Made by a program: the position numbers and the translations under genes
The notes under the pieces: model-generated
The model's database searches: none
Seen by the model: only the letters and a program-made list of their open reading frames with translations
Told to the model about the DNA's origin: nothing
Shown: one piece after another, positions 24,583-36,349 of the stretch
Position numbering within the stretch: position 1 is the stretch's first letter
How the letters are laid out: every line of letters begins with the position of its first letter
NCBI RefSeq assembly: GCF_002865645.1
Contig: NW_020194555.1
Location: forward strand, 3,250,288 to 3,314,287
Source of the DNA: Hyaloscypha bicolor E
Lineage: Eukaryota; Ascomycota; Leotiomycetes; Helotiales; Hyaloscyphaceae
DNA length: 64,000 nt
Direction: 5' to 3'

Positions 24583-25530
24583 CGTGTCGTTTTTGCTTTT
24601 CCCGATTTTAACTGGGTCGCTTCACCGCACCTTGTCAACGCCATGCATGAATCGACACTCAAGGAACGCACCACTTAATCCTAACAGAATCAGATATTCT
24701 TTGGAGCAAACGCGATTTCCTGATGTTGATCTGAAGGATTCAATTATATTTCATAAGTCTCACATCAACAGCTTCTCTCAGAACTTTGGCCGAATGTCTC
24801 GGACACTATCTGCACTTGCTGCTAACGAAGGCCCCAGAAGTCTGCACTGGCCGTGATTGGACACCTCGGTGCATAGGCAGCGATGTGAGCTTCATCACGT
24901 GATTGACGGCCTCCTCTAATTTATTTGTTGAGGGAGAGAGTCTCATTACCCTTCTCTTTATCTTCTTCTTAGGCTCTATTTCTACCTATGCTTTTTTTCA
25001 TATCTAGTCCCTTCCCGCGACCTACGCACGTGATGTCGACCAGTCGGAGTCAGGAGTCGGTGAATTTTATTCCCCGTCATACTGCAACCACCCTAACCTC
25101 CTGCGCAGAGTGGAGGGAGATTCTTTTAACAATAATCTTTGTAGGACCAGTCCAAAAATACCTGCTTGTAAAGAAAGCGAGAGTGCCAATTACTAGCCCA
25201 GCCATCGAAGATTCCGCCACGACGCGGTCGAGACATTCAGCAGGTAAGATATTATCAAAGCAATCTAAGAAAGCTGTCATAGGGTAATTGAGATCATGAT
25301 TTTAACAGGTAGCTTTCGAACCGTTGCTGTGTTGCACAGCCTTGCCTGCATGTGGCGGTTTGTTCCGCCTAAGTCAAGGCATTCTCAATCCGTGAGGCTC
25401 TTCGAGGAGGAAAGCATGCATGAGTTGGCACCAATAAGTGAGAAAGTATTTTTCTTTCCTCTTGCTAAATGAACGCTTTTCTCTATCAATCACCTTTTTT
25501 CCTCTTGATTTCATTGACCTCTTTCCAATA
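24583..25530. other. intergenic, upstream of the DUF6594 gene
   Basis: No gene recognised. The last 100 bases are T- and CT-rich (25440-25525), as expected for a fungal promoter and leader just before the ATG at 25531. Confidence 0.5.
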
Positions 25531-26963
25531 ATGAGTGCGAATGCGGTTCCTCCACCAATGGCAGCAGGGCCGTCGGATTATGCTTTGAGTCCTGACGAGG
25601 CTGAGCAAGCCTCACTGCCCATCCGCCCTGCCATAACCAGAAGTCACTCGAAATCCGCAACGTTCAGTACCTCATACACAGGAGGAACTCTCTTCTCTAA
25701 TAGTGCTAATGAAGGTTTGATTCCCTTCTCTGAATTATAGGCTCGCTTACCGATGAGGGACAGGCTCAACGGCAGCAGCCCGCTCTTATACTCTGGCACA
25801 CCTTGGAGCTTCATTTCTATCTTTGCTGTCTTTCTTCTGGCGTTGGAAGGAAACTCGACGAGAAGGAGCAGGGCAGCTATACAGTGTGTTCAAGAGCAGC
25901 AATGGTTCGACCCTTGGAACAAATCTATTGTTGTGGTCGTCAAGCTGACAAACTTCTTATGATAGTGGACAATTATCCCGAAGGCTATCCACAACTTGCA
26001 GCTTTCATGAACAGCGATGAGAGCTTTGCAATATTTCGAAAATTTGGCCAGACCAACTGTCGAGTGATGATCCACCTCCAGTCCGAGATCGCGGCACTCG
26101 AGAAGGAACTCGAAGAACTCGATCGATCTGACGCAAGAGATGGATCTTCGACTTCGTATAGACTGGTGAGCACTGAGCATAGGACGGGTTGGGACACTCG
26201 CCAAAAAGACATATTAAAGCAGTTGGAAGAAAAACTGCCCGTGTACTGTATGACTAAATCGAACTTCGAATACATGGAGCAATGCTGATGTTGGGTAGAT
26301 GATTTGATGTTGAAAGACAAACAACTGAGGGCAATTGGGCCACCTCTGAAGCGTGATCATCGATCAGTGTTTCACTGGATTGAGTGGAAAAAGCCTATTG
26401 CAAAAGGCGAAGATGACTGGATCTTGCACAAGGATGATCTGGTGACACTTGCCAATATCGACCACTTCGAATCTTCACTCATTACGCCATGGTCCAGGGT
26501 AAGTTTTCCAAGGAGACCGGGTCTCAGATATGGGGAGCTAACATCAGTGAACAATCCAGCTTCTCTTTGGTTCTTCAAAACATGGTGTCAATGAAAAGGA
26601 TCTAGTGGTCACATACTTCTCCCAAATGCGAGTCACAGGGGCAGCGAAACTGTTCAGCGTATTAGTTGCCGTTGCGATCTTGATTATTCCTATATCTCTT
26701 TTTCTGTGGGTTCCTTTGAGTCGCGGCTGGACCTCTGCAACGGTTATCATTTCTGTGTTGGTGTTTTCAACCATGCTATCACTGTCCACAAATATCAAAG
26801 TGCGAGATATTCTACTCGGATCTGCAGCGTGAGTCTCATTCCTTTCGAAAAATTGGCAAATCGAGAAACTGCTGATATCATTCATAGCTATTGCGCGGTT
26901 TTAGCGACTTTTCTTGGTAACCTGCAATCAGGTTCGGGCTCTACACCCTCGAACCCAAGATAG
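25531..26963 (+). CDS. DUF6594-type membrane protein
   Basis: The function of this fungal family is unknown. I infer five exons: 25531-25666, 25741-26247, 26299-26498, 26560-26828 and 26888-26963, giving 395 residues with all junctions in frame. The N-terminal 120 residues are low in conservation. The family region begins at YPEGYPQLAAFMNSDE (about 123) and runs through a Glu/Leu-rich coiled stretch and KRDHRSVFHWI to EDDWILHKDDLVTL. The C-terminus has three hydrophobic segments: LFSVLVAVAILIIPISLFL, ATVIISVLVFSTML and the region around AAYCAVLATFL. That helical-cytoplasmic plus three-TM plan is typical of the family. Intron 1 contains a CTAAT branch site. The gene appears intact although both neighbours are broken. 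The first exon and start are the least certain. Confidence 0.8.
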
Positions 26964-27739
26964 TAGTGCTCCATTTGACGACCAAATTGGAAGATATTCA
27001 AAAACAGTCGGGATCAAGGGGCAGTGCCCATTTTTGTCTTGCATGCTGATTTGCTTTCACTTTGCGCCTCCCCTTCAATTCCTGGGAGACACTTTGCTTA
27101 TTTCTCGGGTTCTTCCTCCAGAATAAAGCTCATTCTCCAAAATTCTAAATTAACTTTTAAAGGCTGTTTAATCGTATTCCTTCTCTGTCTTTCGAGTATG
27201 GCTCTAGTCGTTGTTTGCACCTTTGAAGTGTTTCGGGCGCATGAGCGAACCCTTTCAGAGACTTGAAGAGGACACGCGATAGTCCTTCTTAACAAGTTCT
27301 GCTATTTCAAGTCTGTATTTCATGGTTTAGTCACCACATATAATATATTCCGGGATTTTAAAAGTCGACATTCTGAGTATCTTCTCTGAGATGTTTTAAA
27401 TTCACCTATACTCACCCTCCCTACAGTTACTTCAAGTGTGGATACCAAGTTTGGAAGCGAAGCACTAGAGACTTGATAATATTGAGAGACAACGATCCCA
27501 TCGCCGTCGGGATTATGATCGTTGAAATTAATTTTTATGCCTTTCAAGGACTATATTATTGATTAGTCGGAAGATCGCCACAGCCAGAGTTTAAAGGAAA
27601 AGGAGCGAGAAGTGTGGCTGAGCGAATCGGTCCAAGTGAATGCCTATGTAACCCCCGGAAGCCTTCTCCAGGTAGTATTCCTCTTCTTTCTTGCATCACA
27701 TCCGATTCAGTAATCTGCAAGGTGATCCTCCCTGCCATC
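26964..27739. other. intergenic, no gene recognised
   Basis: Between the DUF6594 gene and the HET remnant. A hydrophobic frame near 27030-27266 has no family match. The decayed promoter of the HET-type gene may lie here. Confidence 0.45.
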
Positions 27740-29456
27740 ACTTCTATCACCCAAGGATGTTCAGATATCGTAACTTAGATCCCACGATTAAAAAGATCAG
27801 GCTGTTACCTGAGTGGCTTGGCAACGCTCCGCACAATTACAATGTTCGGTTCGGCACTGTCCGATTCGCAGAGTGGGTGCGTACTACGCACTGTCACACA
27901 CTTGGGAGATCCCAACCTACAGGAAGGAAATATCCCTCCGGTGGGGCGCTCTTCTGAATCCTACCGAATACCCAATCCGCGTTACGCCATTTTCGCTCCA
28001 GATGGTTCCCTTTTTGGATACGGGCAGATACCATATGTATCAACTAAAACGATAATGAAGAACGCTCGCATCAAGTGATGCTCATGCAAACGATCTTCAC
28101 GAATGCCGTTGCCGTTGCCGTCGAAGCTTGGATTGGCGAAGCGTCCTCGGGTAGTGATGAGGCTATGGTGTTCGTGAAGGATATGCCAAAACAAGTGGGA
28201 AACGGAGGAGTTGGTCCGAGCATTCTTGATTGGCTTCAGAATCCAAATCACCCTTGGGAAGCCTTTGTTTCATTGCTGGAACAGCCGTGGTGAGCATGCT
28301 TTCTGAGTCTTTGCTTTCCCCATGCGAAAATTCTCAATCTGTGGCAGATGCTATGTTGACACTTGAATCCGGGTGGAGAAGAAGTTGGGTAGTCTAAGAA
28401 ATAGCCACGGGGAAGCAAATCACCGTCAGCTGTAGATCAAAGCCAATTGACTTCCAGGCATTCCATCATCTTTATACCTTCTTTTCTCGGATCAACGAGC
28501 AAGGATGGGAAACTGTCTTTCCTGGCGAGTAATTGGAGAACATCTCGAAGCCACATCTCTAAGACATGCCGTTTTATTTCTTTCTTGAGCCATTCCGTGA
28601 GAGTCTATACAGTCATAATATTCGCACTCGACCTCGATGGAAATTTCGAGGGATACTCTTCCGTGGAATAGTAGCAGCCTATCGACCCTGTGAAGCCACG
28701 GATCCCAGAGATAAGATATACGTGGGTCTCGGATTACTTGGGGGTCAGAGACAGGAAGGTGTACTGGCATCTAAACCCAACTACGACGTTACTGCTCAAG
28801 CACTATATACAGAATTTGCTCGTTGCTGGATCTTAAGGAGAAAGTTATAGTTTGTTCTGAATAGGCGCGGAGGGCCATGCCATCTCCAATCGGAGAATAC
28901 ATGACAACTGCCTTGTTTGCCGTTTTAGAGCGCATGCTTATTATCTTTAACCTGGACCTGGACATCTCCAACCTACCAGACACAACAGCCTCGGTACACA
29001 GTATAATATTTCTTCTAAAACGTGACAACCTTGAGTTACGGCAGCCCTATATCACTGGTTGCACCAAATACGAGGCTTTAGGGAGAGCTGTACGGGCCAA
29101 TCCTGCCAGATACTCCTTGGTACCGGTGGAGGCTGATAAGAACCCGTACACATCATCAATTGGTGAAATTATTGGCCCAAAGAATGAAGTTGATGATACA
29201 GTCCGAATAGCCGTGGTATTGGGGGGAAGGAGAATCTGTTTGTCTTCTGATGGCTACAACGGAGTCATCCCAAACGAAGCAGATCAACTCTATTTATGTC
29301 TTTCCTGGAATTCGTGTTCCGTATATTGTTCATGAGCATGAGGATGGCGACACACTCATTGGTGATTGTTATATTCCAGGCTTGATGGAAGGGGAGGCAG
29401 TCAAGAAAGTGGAAGAAGGTCTTCTAGAAATTCAGACTATAAACTTGATATGGTGA
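27740..29456 (+). pseudogene. HET-domain (heterokaryon incompatibility-type) gene, frameshifted
   Basis: HET-domain proteins trigger cell death after fusion of unlike hyphae. The family order is readable across several frames: the strand LDPTIKKIRLL (about 27780) that opens HET proteins, YYALSHTWEIPTYRKEI (about 27870) matching the YxALSYxWG core, LMQTIFTNAVAVAVEAWIGE (about 28080), then ATDPRDKIYVGLGLL (about 28697) and the C-terminal GYNGVIPNEA ... FPGIRVPYIV ... GDCYIPGLMEGEA (29250-29400). The pieces lie in at least four frame segments separated by stops (28055, 28293, 28850, 29335). Some breaks might be introns, but YYALSHTWE already has Glu where Gly is normal, and the large central part is missing. 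I regard it as a pseudogene. Confidence 0.75.
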
Positions 29457-30058
29457 GAAGCACAGCGATGCTTGGATCACATGAAAGCTCAACCAGGTAT
29501 CTTGGAAGAGGCTGAGGCCACTTGGGCAGCTCAATCAAATGAATTCGCGAGAAACAACTGTACTGGCCTCTCTTGTTTCCTGTGTATTCAAAACCCCAAG
29601 AAGCTTTTGTGATGAAGTACTTAATTTGAAGATTAATGTTTGAAAGCAAATATTTACAAAAATAGCTGGCACTTGCACCATAAGTTGGAGAAGGGGTTAG
29701 GGGTTCGCTTCGGCTTGTCACATGATTATCGCCATCTAACGTGAAGCTATGATTTCGCGAATTGCTGCTCTGAAAAATGTGTGATACTTGTGGATGATTA
29801 CCAAAGATTATAACTTGAGTGTAATCCGTCAACAGATGTGTTGTGCCCCTCAGCCTTGTCGGCAAGGATTTGCAGGGATTTGCAGGGAACCTCGGCTCCG
29901 CGATTTGTCGCGACCATGACGCTCGACGGCTGTTGATCGCCCTCCTTCCTCCATCTTCGATGATCGACACAACACCAACAACATCAACGACAGACGATAA
30001 TACGCATTTGTACATACAAATCAAAGATTGACATTGCATACAAGAAGGCAACGACAGA
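29457..30058. other. promoter region of the Lon protease gene
   Basis: A 600 bp gap. A GATTTGCAGG unit is duplicated at 29868-29888. The sequence before the ATG at 30059 is rich in AACAACA/CATCAACG (29960-30000), as in many fungal leaders. A long frame on the opposite strand (29437-30156) is judged chance. Confidence 0.5.
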
Positions 30059-33000
30059 ATGGCGCCTTCGAAGCCTCTCACCCTGCCTGTTATACCGCTT
30101 GCAAAAGACACCGTCCTCCTCCCGGGCATAGTTCTACGGATACCGGTGGCTGGCAATCGACCTGATATCCCAGCTCTGCTATCGAGTGTTTACAGTCGAG
30201 CTGCCTCGAAATCACCCAGCCAAAGGCTCGACCATGTCCATATTGCCTGCGTTCCGCTGAACTCGCCACTTCTCACCAAGAATGGACAGAAGATGATATC
30301 GCAGGATGAGCGGAGTCCGCAACCAAAGGAGCGCTGGGATATAAATCCTGGCAGTGCTACAAAGGAGGATCTGTTTGAATATGGTGTGGCTGCGAAGATA
30401 TCGGGGGTGGAAGGACGGGGTACGGGAGAATTTGCGTTGATTGTTGAAGGCGTTGCAAGGTTACGGATTGACAAGATTACCCAAGAGCGTCCCTTCTTTG
30501 AGGCTGAGGTCACATATGAATATGATGAGGGTAAGAAATGAAGGTCCAGAAAGCGGACGCATGCTAATCTGGAGCAGCAATAAACGGCGAAGATGTTACT
30601 CTGCAAGGCCTCTTTGCGCACCTCAAGCAACTGTCTCGCGAGCTCCTCGCCCTTTTACGTTTATCATCTCTGTTACCCCGTGGTACTGGTTCTGGCCTCT
30701 CACCCATACTGGCCCGGCGGCTTGAACAATTTATTGCAAGGAAGGCATTGCAAGATGCTGGTATACTGGCAGACTTCATGGCCAACATTGTTGAAGCCTC
30801 TTTGGAAGAGAAACTGCAGATCTTAGCTGCTTTTGATATCAAGGAACGACTCGAGAGAGCCATTGAATTGCTTCAGCGCCAGGTTGGGAACATCAAGAAC
30901 AACGTTAGCATCACAACCTTTACGAGCACAACGCTACCTTCGAATATCGACCTGGATAAGATGAACCAAATTAACAATCAGCGAATGAGAAGGCCAGGGA
31001 TTTCTGGAATGCCTGGAATGGCAGGAATGGGCCCCCCAGAAGATGAACAAGAACCAAACGAGATGGACGAGTTGAAGAAGAAACTTGATGCTGCGAAGAT
31101 GACTGCGGAAGCATCTAAAGTCGCTGAGCGAGAACTCAGACGTCTGAAGAAGATGTCTCCAGCTCAAGCTGAGTATCAAGTCACCAGAAATTATTTAGAA
31201 AACTTGGCAGAGATACCCTGGTCAGCCGCTACAGAGGACCAACTTGGCGTTGAGACGTTGTCGAGGGCGCGAAAGCAGCTGGACGACGATCATTACGGTT
31301 TGGACAAAGTCAAGAAACGGTTGCTGGAGTACCTGGCCGTGCTCAAGCTAAAGCAATCGATCAACGAGGATGTGAATGCCGAAGTTGCGAAGGCCGAAGA
31401 AGAAAAGGCGATCGAGAAAGTGGAAATTTTGAAGAGCAAGCGAATGATTGATAAGTCACCAATTCTGCTCTTAGTTGGTCCTCCCGGTGTTGGCAAGACG
31501 AGTCTGGCAAAGTCAGTGGCCACTGCTTTGGGGCGGAAATTTCACCGCATCTCTCTTGGCGGTGTCCGAGACGAGGCAGAGATCAGAGGACATCGCAGAA
31601 CCTACGTTGCTGCTATGCCTGGGCTGATCGTGCAAGGCCTGAAGAAGGTTGGGGTCTCAAATCCTGTTTTCTTGCTGGATGAGATCGACAAAGTTGGGTA
31701 AGTAGTCATTTGACGGATTTCTGCTGTATCCCTAACAGTTTTCACAGCACATCAAACTTTCATGGCGATCCCTCTGCCGCCATGCTCGAGGTCCTCGATC
31801 CCGAGCAAAATCATACCTTCGTGGACCACTATGTCAACATCCCAATTGATCTTAGCAAAGTTCTGTTCATCGCCACCGCGAACAGCCTGGATACGATTCC
31901 ACCTCCGCTGCTGGATCGTATGGAAACAATCTATCTGTCAGGGTACACTACTCTCGAAAAGCGACATATCGCTCTCCAACACTTGATCCCCAAGCAAATT
32001 CGGACAAGTAAGTCTTGCATCCTGTTTATGCTGCTCAACGCTGACGTTGTGTAGACGGTCTCGGGACCGGGCAGGTCGAGTTCAACCAAGATGTCGTGTC
32101 CAAAATCATAGAGTCATACACCCGTGAGTCAGGTGTCCGAAATCTGGAGCGGGAGATTGGCTCCGTCTGTCGTGCGAAAGCTGTGGAATATGCTGAAGCC
32201 AAAGATGCTGGGCACGCCGGTAGGTTTTCTGGCAGGTTACCTCAGAGCCACGTACTGACTTGATTGCAGAGAGGTACAAGCCTCAATTAACCGTGGAAGA
32301 TATCGAGGAGATTTTGGGAATCGAGAAATACGACGAGGAAATCGCCGAAAAGACAAGGTACTTCATCCGATCCTTCTATCGAAATCCTGCCGCCGCCGTG
32401 TTACCCAATGCGTGGGCAACTGCGTGAGATGCAAGATAGGAGATACAAAAATCTCCGATAATATATTGGCCAAGAACATCTAGCTGACAATCTTATGCAG
32501 TCGTCCCGGCATCGTGACTGGTCTCGTGGCATATAGCTCAGGTGGCAACGGAAGCATACTTTTTATCGAAGTGGCTGATATGCCAGGCAGCGGGAGCGTG
32601 CAGCTTACAGGAAAACTCGGCGATGTGCTCAAGGAAAGCGTCGAGGTCGCACTAAGCTGGGTCAAGGCGCATGCGTACGAGCTGGGCTTGACACACGACC
32701 CCTCTGAGAACATCATGAAGAACCGTAGTATTCATGTTCATTGCCCTTCGGGGGCCATTCCAAAGGTACCTCTTTCCCTTTTTGAACGGTAAGACATCTC
32801 CTGACAGTCGCAGGATGGTCCTTCTGCCGGCGTTGCACACACCATTGCGCTGATCTCGTTGTTCTCCGGCAAAGCAGTACCACCGACGATGGCCATGACA
32901 GTGAGTTCACGCCCGCTCCATACCTCCCACTCCCGCTAACAATGTTCAGGGCGAAATCTCACTTCGAGGGCGCATCACCGCAGTCGGAGGCATCAAGGAA

Positions 33001-33322
33001 AAGCTCATCGGTGCCCTGCGAGCTGGTGTCAAAACCGTCCTACTTCCTGCCCAAAATAGGAAGGAGTAAGCGCCACCTTCTCCCCTTTCCGAATTCAGCC
33101 CTAACGTCCCCGCAGCGTAAAAGACCTCCCGCAAGAAGTAAAGGACGGGTTGGAGATTATCCACGTCAGGTATGTCTAAATTGCCAGAGTTGTTCTAAGT
33201 CCCTCTGTCAGAACTAACAAGAAGTCAACTGCAGACATATCTGGGAAGCCATGCGTCACGTTTGGCCAGAAGCCCACTGGCCCGGCGAGCAAAACTTCGC
33301 TGGCATCGAGAGCCAGCTGTAA
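30059..33322 (+). CDS. LONP2: peroxisomal-type Lon protease (LONP2 class)
   Basis: ATP-dependent serine protease. I infer ten exons: 30059-30530, 30578-31697, 31748-32007, 32055-32219, 32270-32357, 32501-32765, 32814-32900, 32950-33065, 33116-33169 and 33235-33322. They give 904 residues with all phases consistent. The N-terminal substrate-binding domain starts [15 protein letters not shown]. The AAA+ domain has Walker [10 protein letters not shown] at about 458 and Walker [11 protein letters not shown]. The protease domain has the dyad Ser794 in KDGPSAG and Lys835 in GGIKEKL. The last three residues are Ser-Gln-Leu, a variant of the peroxisomal PTS1 signal, and no mitochondrial presequence is seen. 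Known peroxisomal Lon proteins of fungi and plants help clear oxidised matrix proteins; that role is inferred here. Confidence 0.94.
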
Positions 33323-33591
33323 ACTATTATTCACCTCCACGAAAACCAGAGAAAAACAGTTAGTAGTGCGAACTGCTCTCCCCACCACACCTGTAGTTTA
33401 TATCTCCCTTTCCCATCTCCTATCTATTTTAGCTTAGCGCGGATGGTTAGGGGCGAGGCATAGTAGAGAAGTTTGTCAACAATTGGATTTAATTACCTAA
33501 ATCACATTCGACGAATTTTTTCAATCAGTATTTATTTTACACAAAGGCCGACCTCGAGCACTGTAACGTTCCCCCCAACCCCCACCATCGA

Positions 33592-33810
33592 GCCGACATC
33601 CGAAGAATGCCCCGTTTGTGCTCTCCTTCATTGGGCCAGCTTTCTCGGTCATATAGCACGGCATATGCAAGGCATACATGAACTACGCTCTCACTTGCAG
33701 CGCCGACATCCGAACAATACCCCGGTTGTGTCTCTTTCTTTCTTTGGGCTAGCTTTCTTCGTTCTTATGAGGGGTACGGCATATGCAAGGCATACTCTAC
33801 GGGAACTACT
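33592..33810. repeat. direct repeat pair, about 110 bp period
   Basis: Two adjacent copies (about 33592-33686 and 33702-33810) both open GCCGACATCCGAA, continue through CCCCG(T/G)TTGTG and a CTTTC-rich middle, and close with ACGGCATATGCAAGGCATAC. They differ by scattered substitutions and a few indels. Function unknown. Confidence 0.75.
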
Positions 33811-33988
33811 TCCTGCATGCAGGCGTGCGTGGGGCAGAGGTGAGAAGGGGAGGGGAGGGGAGGTAAGGTTACCTGCATGCAGACGCCGATGCATACACAT
33901 CCTCGTCCTCGGTCGTTCTTCCCGTGGAGGCTTGTGGCTCAATCCGCTGTGCTTTGTTTCCGAGGGGGTGGTACCGCTAGATTGAGTT

Positions 33989-34286
33989 GATGCATGCGGG
34001 TCCCCGCTGCATCTGCACATTGCATGTGCAGTGAGGTGTGCACGACAGGAGTTCATCTGTCCTTCCATCAGCCGAGAATCACGTGTGAACTCCCGCTCTT
34101 TGAAAGGGAAGCAATTTCCCGAAAACCCGAGGGATGAAGGGTCTTGCCCTATTTCCCCTCTTTGCAAGCAGCCAAGTGCTGATGCATGCGGGTTCCCGTT
34201 GCATCTGCATATTATATGCGATGTGCAGTGAGGAAGGCACAACAGGAGTTCACCCGTCCTTCCATCTACCAAAGATCACGTGCAAA
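33989..34286. repeat. direct repeat pair, about 192 bp apart
   Basis: About 105 bp is present twice (33989-34092 and 34181-34286), starting GATGCATGCGGGT and passing through GTGCAGTGAGG, ACAGGAGTTCA and GTCCTTCCATC to a GATCACGTG-like end. The first copy contains a 7 bp stem hairpin (CTGCACA ... TGTGCAG). The spacer (34105-34170) is loosely similar to 34335-34395 (GAATTCCCCGAA, ACCCGAGGGG), so a longer unit may be present nearly three times. Confidence 0.72.
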
Positions 34287-34289
34287 ACG

Positions 34290-36260
34290 CTTCCTTCATC
34301 CCTAGCTGGATGGGATGGAGGACGAGGATGGAAGTGAATTCCCCGAATGCCCGAATACCCGAGGGGTATTTCCTAATTCGCCTTTTTGTAGGATGCAGGA
34401 GGGAGAACAGTGGGTATTGGTACAGCATGACGGGAGGCACCGAGGGATATCACATGTGTATCCCTCTCTCCAACCACACGTCGTGGGACAGGTAGAAGTG
34501 ACCTCCCATCAAAATCTCTTCCCTCTCTCTTCGCAATGCGGCTCAACATCAATTTGCTCTCGGCCCAACAGGTCCTTGCAGCAAAGCAGGTGCAGGAAAG
34601 ACAAAATCGACGTCGACATACATACCCTTCTGCATTGCCACCTGTATGCAGGGTCCAGGAGCTTCTGCGTTCATGCAGCAGTCCATTGTGGAGATTCTGG
34701 TGCAGTGTTTGTTGCTTTTATTCTCTTGTTTACTTTTATCCTGTACCCCTTTTTGGTGTGTCGAGCTTGGTCTCGCTGGGACCGAGTCCTGTGCATTCCG
34801 TATTGTTGGGTGAGGACTGAGAAACTGTGCATCAAATAATCAGATCGAGATCTTAAACGTTGAAGATATGCGTACCGTTCATCAATAGTGAAAAGGTGAG
34901 CACGTGCTTCCGAACAGGCAAGGCGTTGCCGTGGCATCGGCTTGATCAAGAAGCATTTGTACCACCCTCCCGTGCCTCCACGGGAATTTAAAGCTCCCAC
35001 ATACTCCCGATTCAGCGTTGGCCATGCCGAAAGTGTCACGGCTCGCTTGAAGCCGTACCACAGGCCGTGTTTCCCTCCGCGCTTGCCTGGTAGCCGAGAC
35101 ATCTGTCTTGTTTCTCTGCTGCCTGCACCTGCAGAATAAACGGCGCTATCACGCAAGCGAGCTCACTGTTTCAGTTTCATAGGAACGGATTGTTGAGACA
35201 GATAGGCGGCGTTCGCGATGGATTGTCTTCGATCGCTGTCTTGTATCGGAGAACGGCCGTCATGCCGAAGACTTGTCTCACTCGAGCATAATCCATTCCC
35301 CGAGACATCTTTATCACGCATTCGCTCTTTGTTGCTTTTGTTTCGATCGACGATCGGTGCGGAGAATCGCGATATTTTGCTTTTTGAGGTTGTTTGCATG
35401 ACGCTGCGCTGGGAAGGGGATTTCAACGACAGAATGGGCTTGGTGCCTGATATATTTTGCGAAGTTGAAGATTTATATCTTGCCCCTTTAAGTATCGGAT
35501 GGTGGTGCGCTGAACATTAAGACCTCGCTTAAGAGTTGTCTTAAGGGGGAATCTTGCAGCAAGAAGGCTTGGTTTTGCAAGCACTTGCGGGTGATGAAAG
35601 CTATCGGTGTACTGGACTTGGCCTTTGGGTAAGAGATGAAAAGGAAACCATGTGTTCAATCTTGAGTCAGTCAGAATTGAGAGAGGTCTCAAGGCATGAA
35701 TCAGCAGCACCGCATGAATTTGCTTGAACTATTGATCAGCTTCAGCCGAAGGCAGAACGGTCTTTGATTCGACTTTCAGGAGACTCCTGACGACATGAGC
35801 CAGGACTTGAACCCGTCAGACACCCCTAGGAGGTTTACTTTTATCCTAATCACTCAGAGACTTCGCAAATGATTTCTCTCAGAACGGCCGGGCGTGTCAG
35901 GAGCCGTTTACTTGCTCACTGGAGCTGAAAATGCGCCGCTGCGGTATCTCAAATTCCAGAGCATTATCTGATCAACACTTCTGATGCTTCGGTCTCCTAG
36001 AGACACGATGAATACGATCTGGTAACAGCCAAGCCAAGACATACACAAGTTGACGATCGTACTGGAAAAAACTTTCAAGTACGAATAGTGAACCGCTTTC
36101 AAAACCTCTGACTCGTATGTAAACGCACTGTTTGCCAAAGGAGGAAATCCCATTCGTGGCCTTAACTTGGGGTCGCATGGGGTCGATCCGTTGCCGCTGC
36201 ACAAAACAATCTGACTGGTCACGGCACCCATCTAGCTCTCCGGCGATGCCTTTAGTGCAA
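34290..36260. other. gene-free stretch, nothing recognised
   Basis: Overlapping short frames on both strands without domains. A 15 bp near-perfect palindrome sits at 35776-35790. Nothing supports a gene. Confidence 0.45.
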
Positions 36261-36349
36261 AGTATCCCGTTGCACTGCGACCAGCTTTGCACTGACTGGA
36301 CCTTCAATTAATCGTGAAGTGCAAAGCTGGCCGAAGCGCAACGGATAGT
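36261..36349. repeat. fold-back element with about 32 bp arms
   Basis: The arms 36261-36293 and 36318-36349 are inverted copies identical at about 28 of 32 paired positions, including an uninterrupted CCAGCTTTGCACT block. A 24-base spacer separates them. The sequence could be a very small MITE or the end of a larger element. No target duplication is evident. Confidence 0.65.

Noticed and set aside
25715..25740. A 26-base intron in the DUF6594 gene
   Set aside because: Too short for fungal splicing; a 74-base intron (25667-25740) with the same acceptor and a CTAAT branch site keeps frame.
29437..30156. A 239-codon open frame on the minus strand upstream of the Lon gene
   Set aside because: It overlaps the start of a well-supported gene antisense, has no domain and is partly low-complexity; judged chance.
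35790..35880. A tRNA-like T-arm on the minus strand (GGGTTCAAGTCCTGG at about 35802-35816)
   Set aside because: The T-stem has mismatches, and no matching acceptor, D-arm or anticodon stem can be folded from the next 70 bases.
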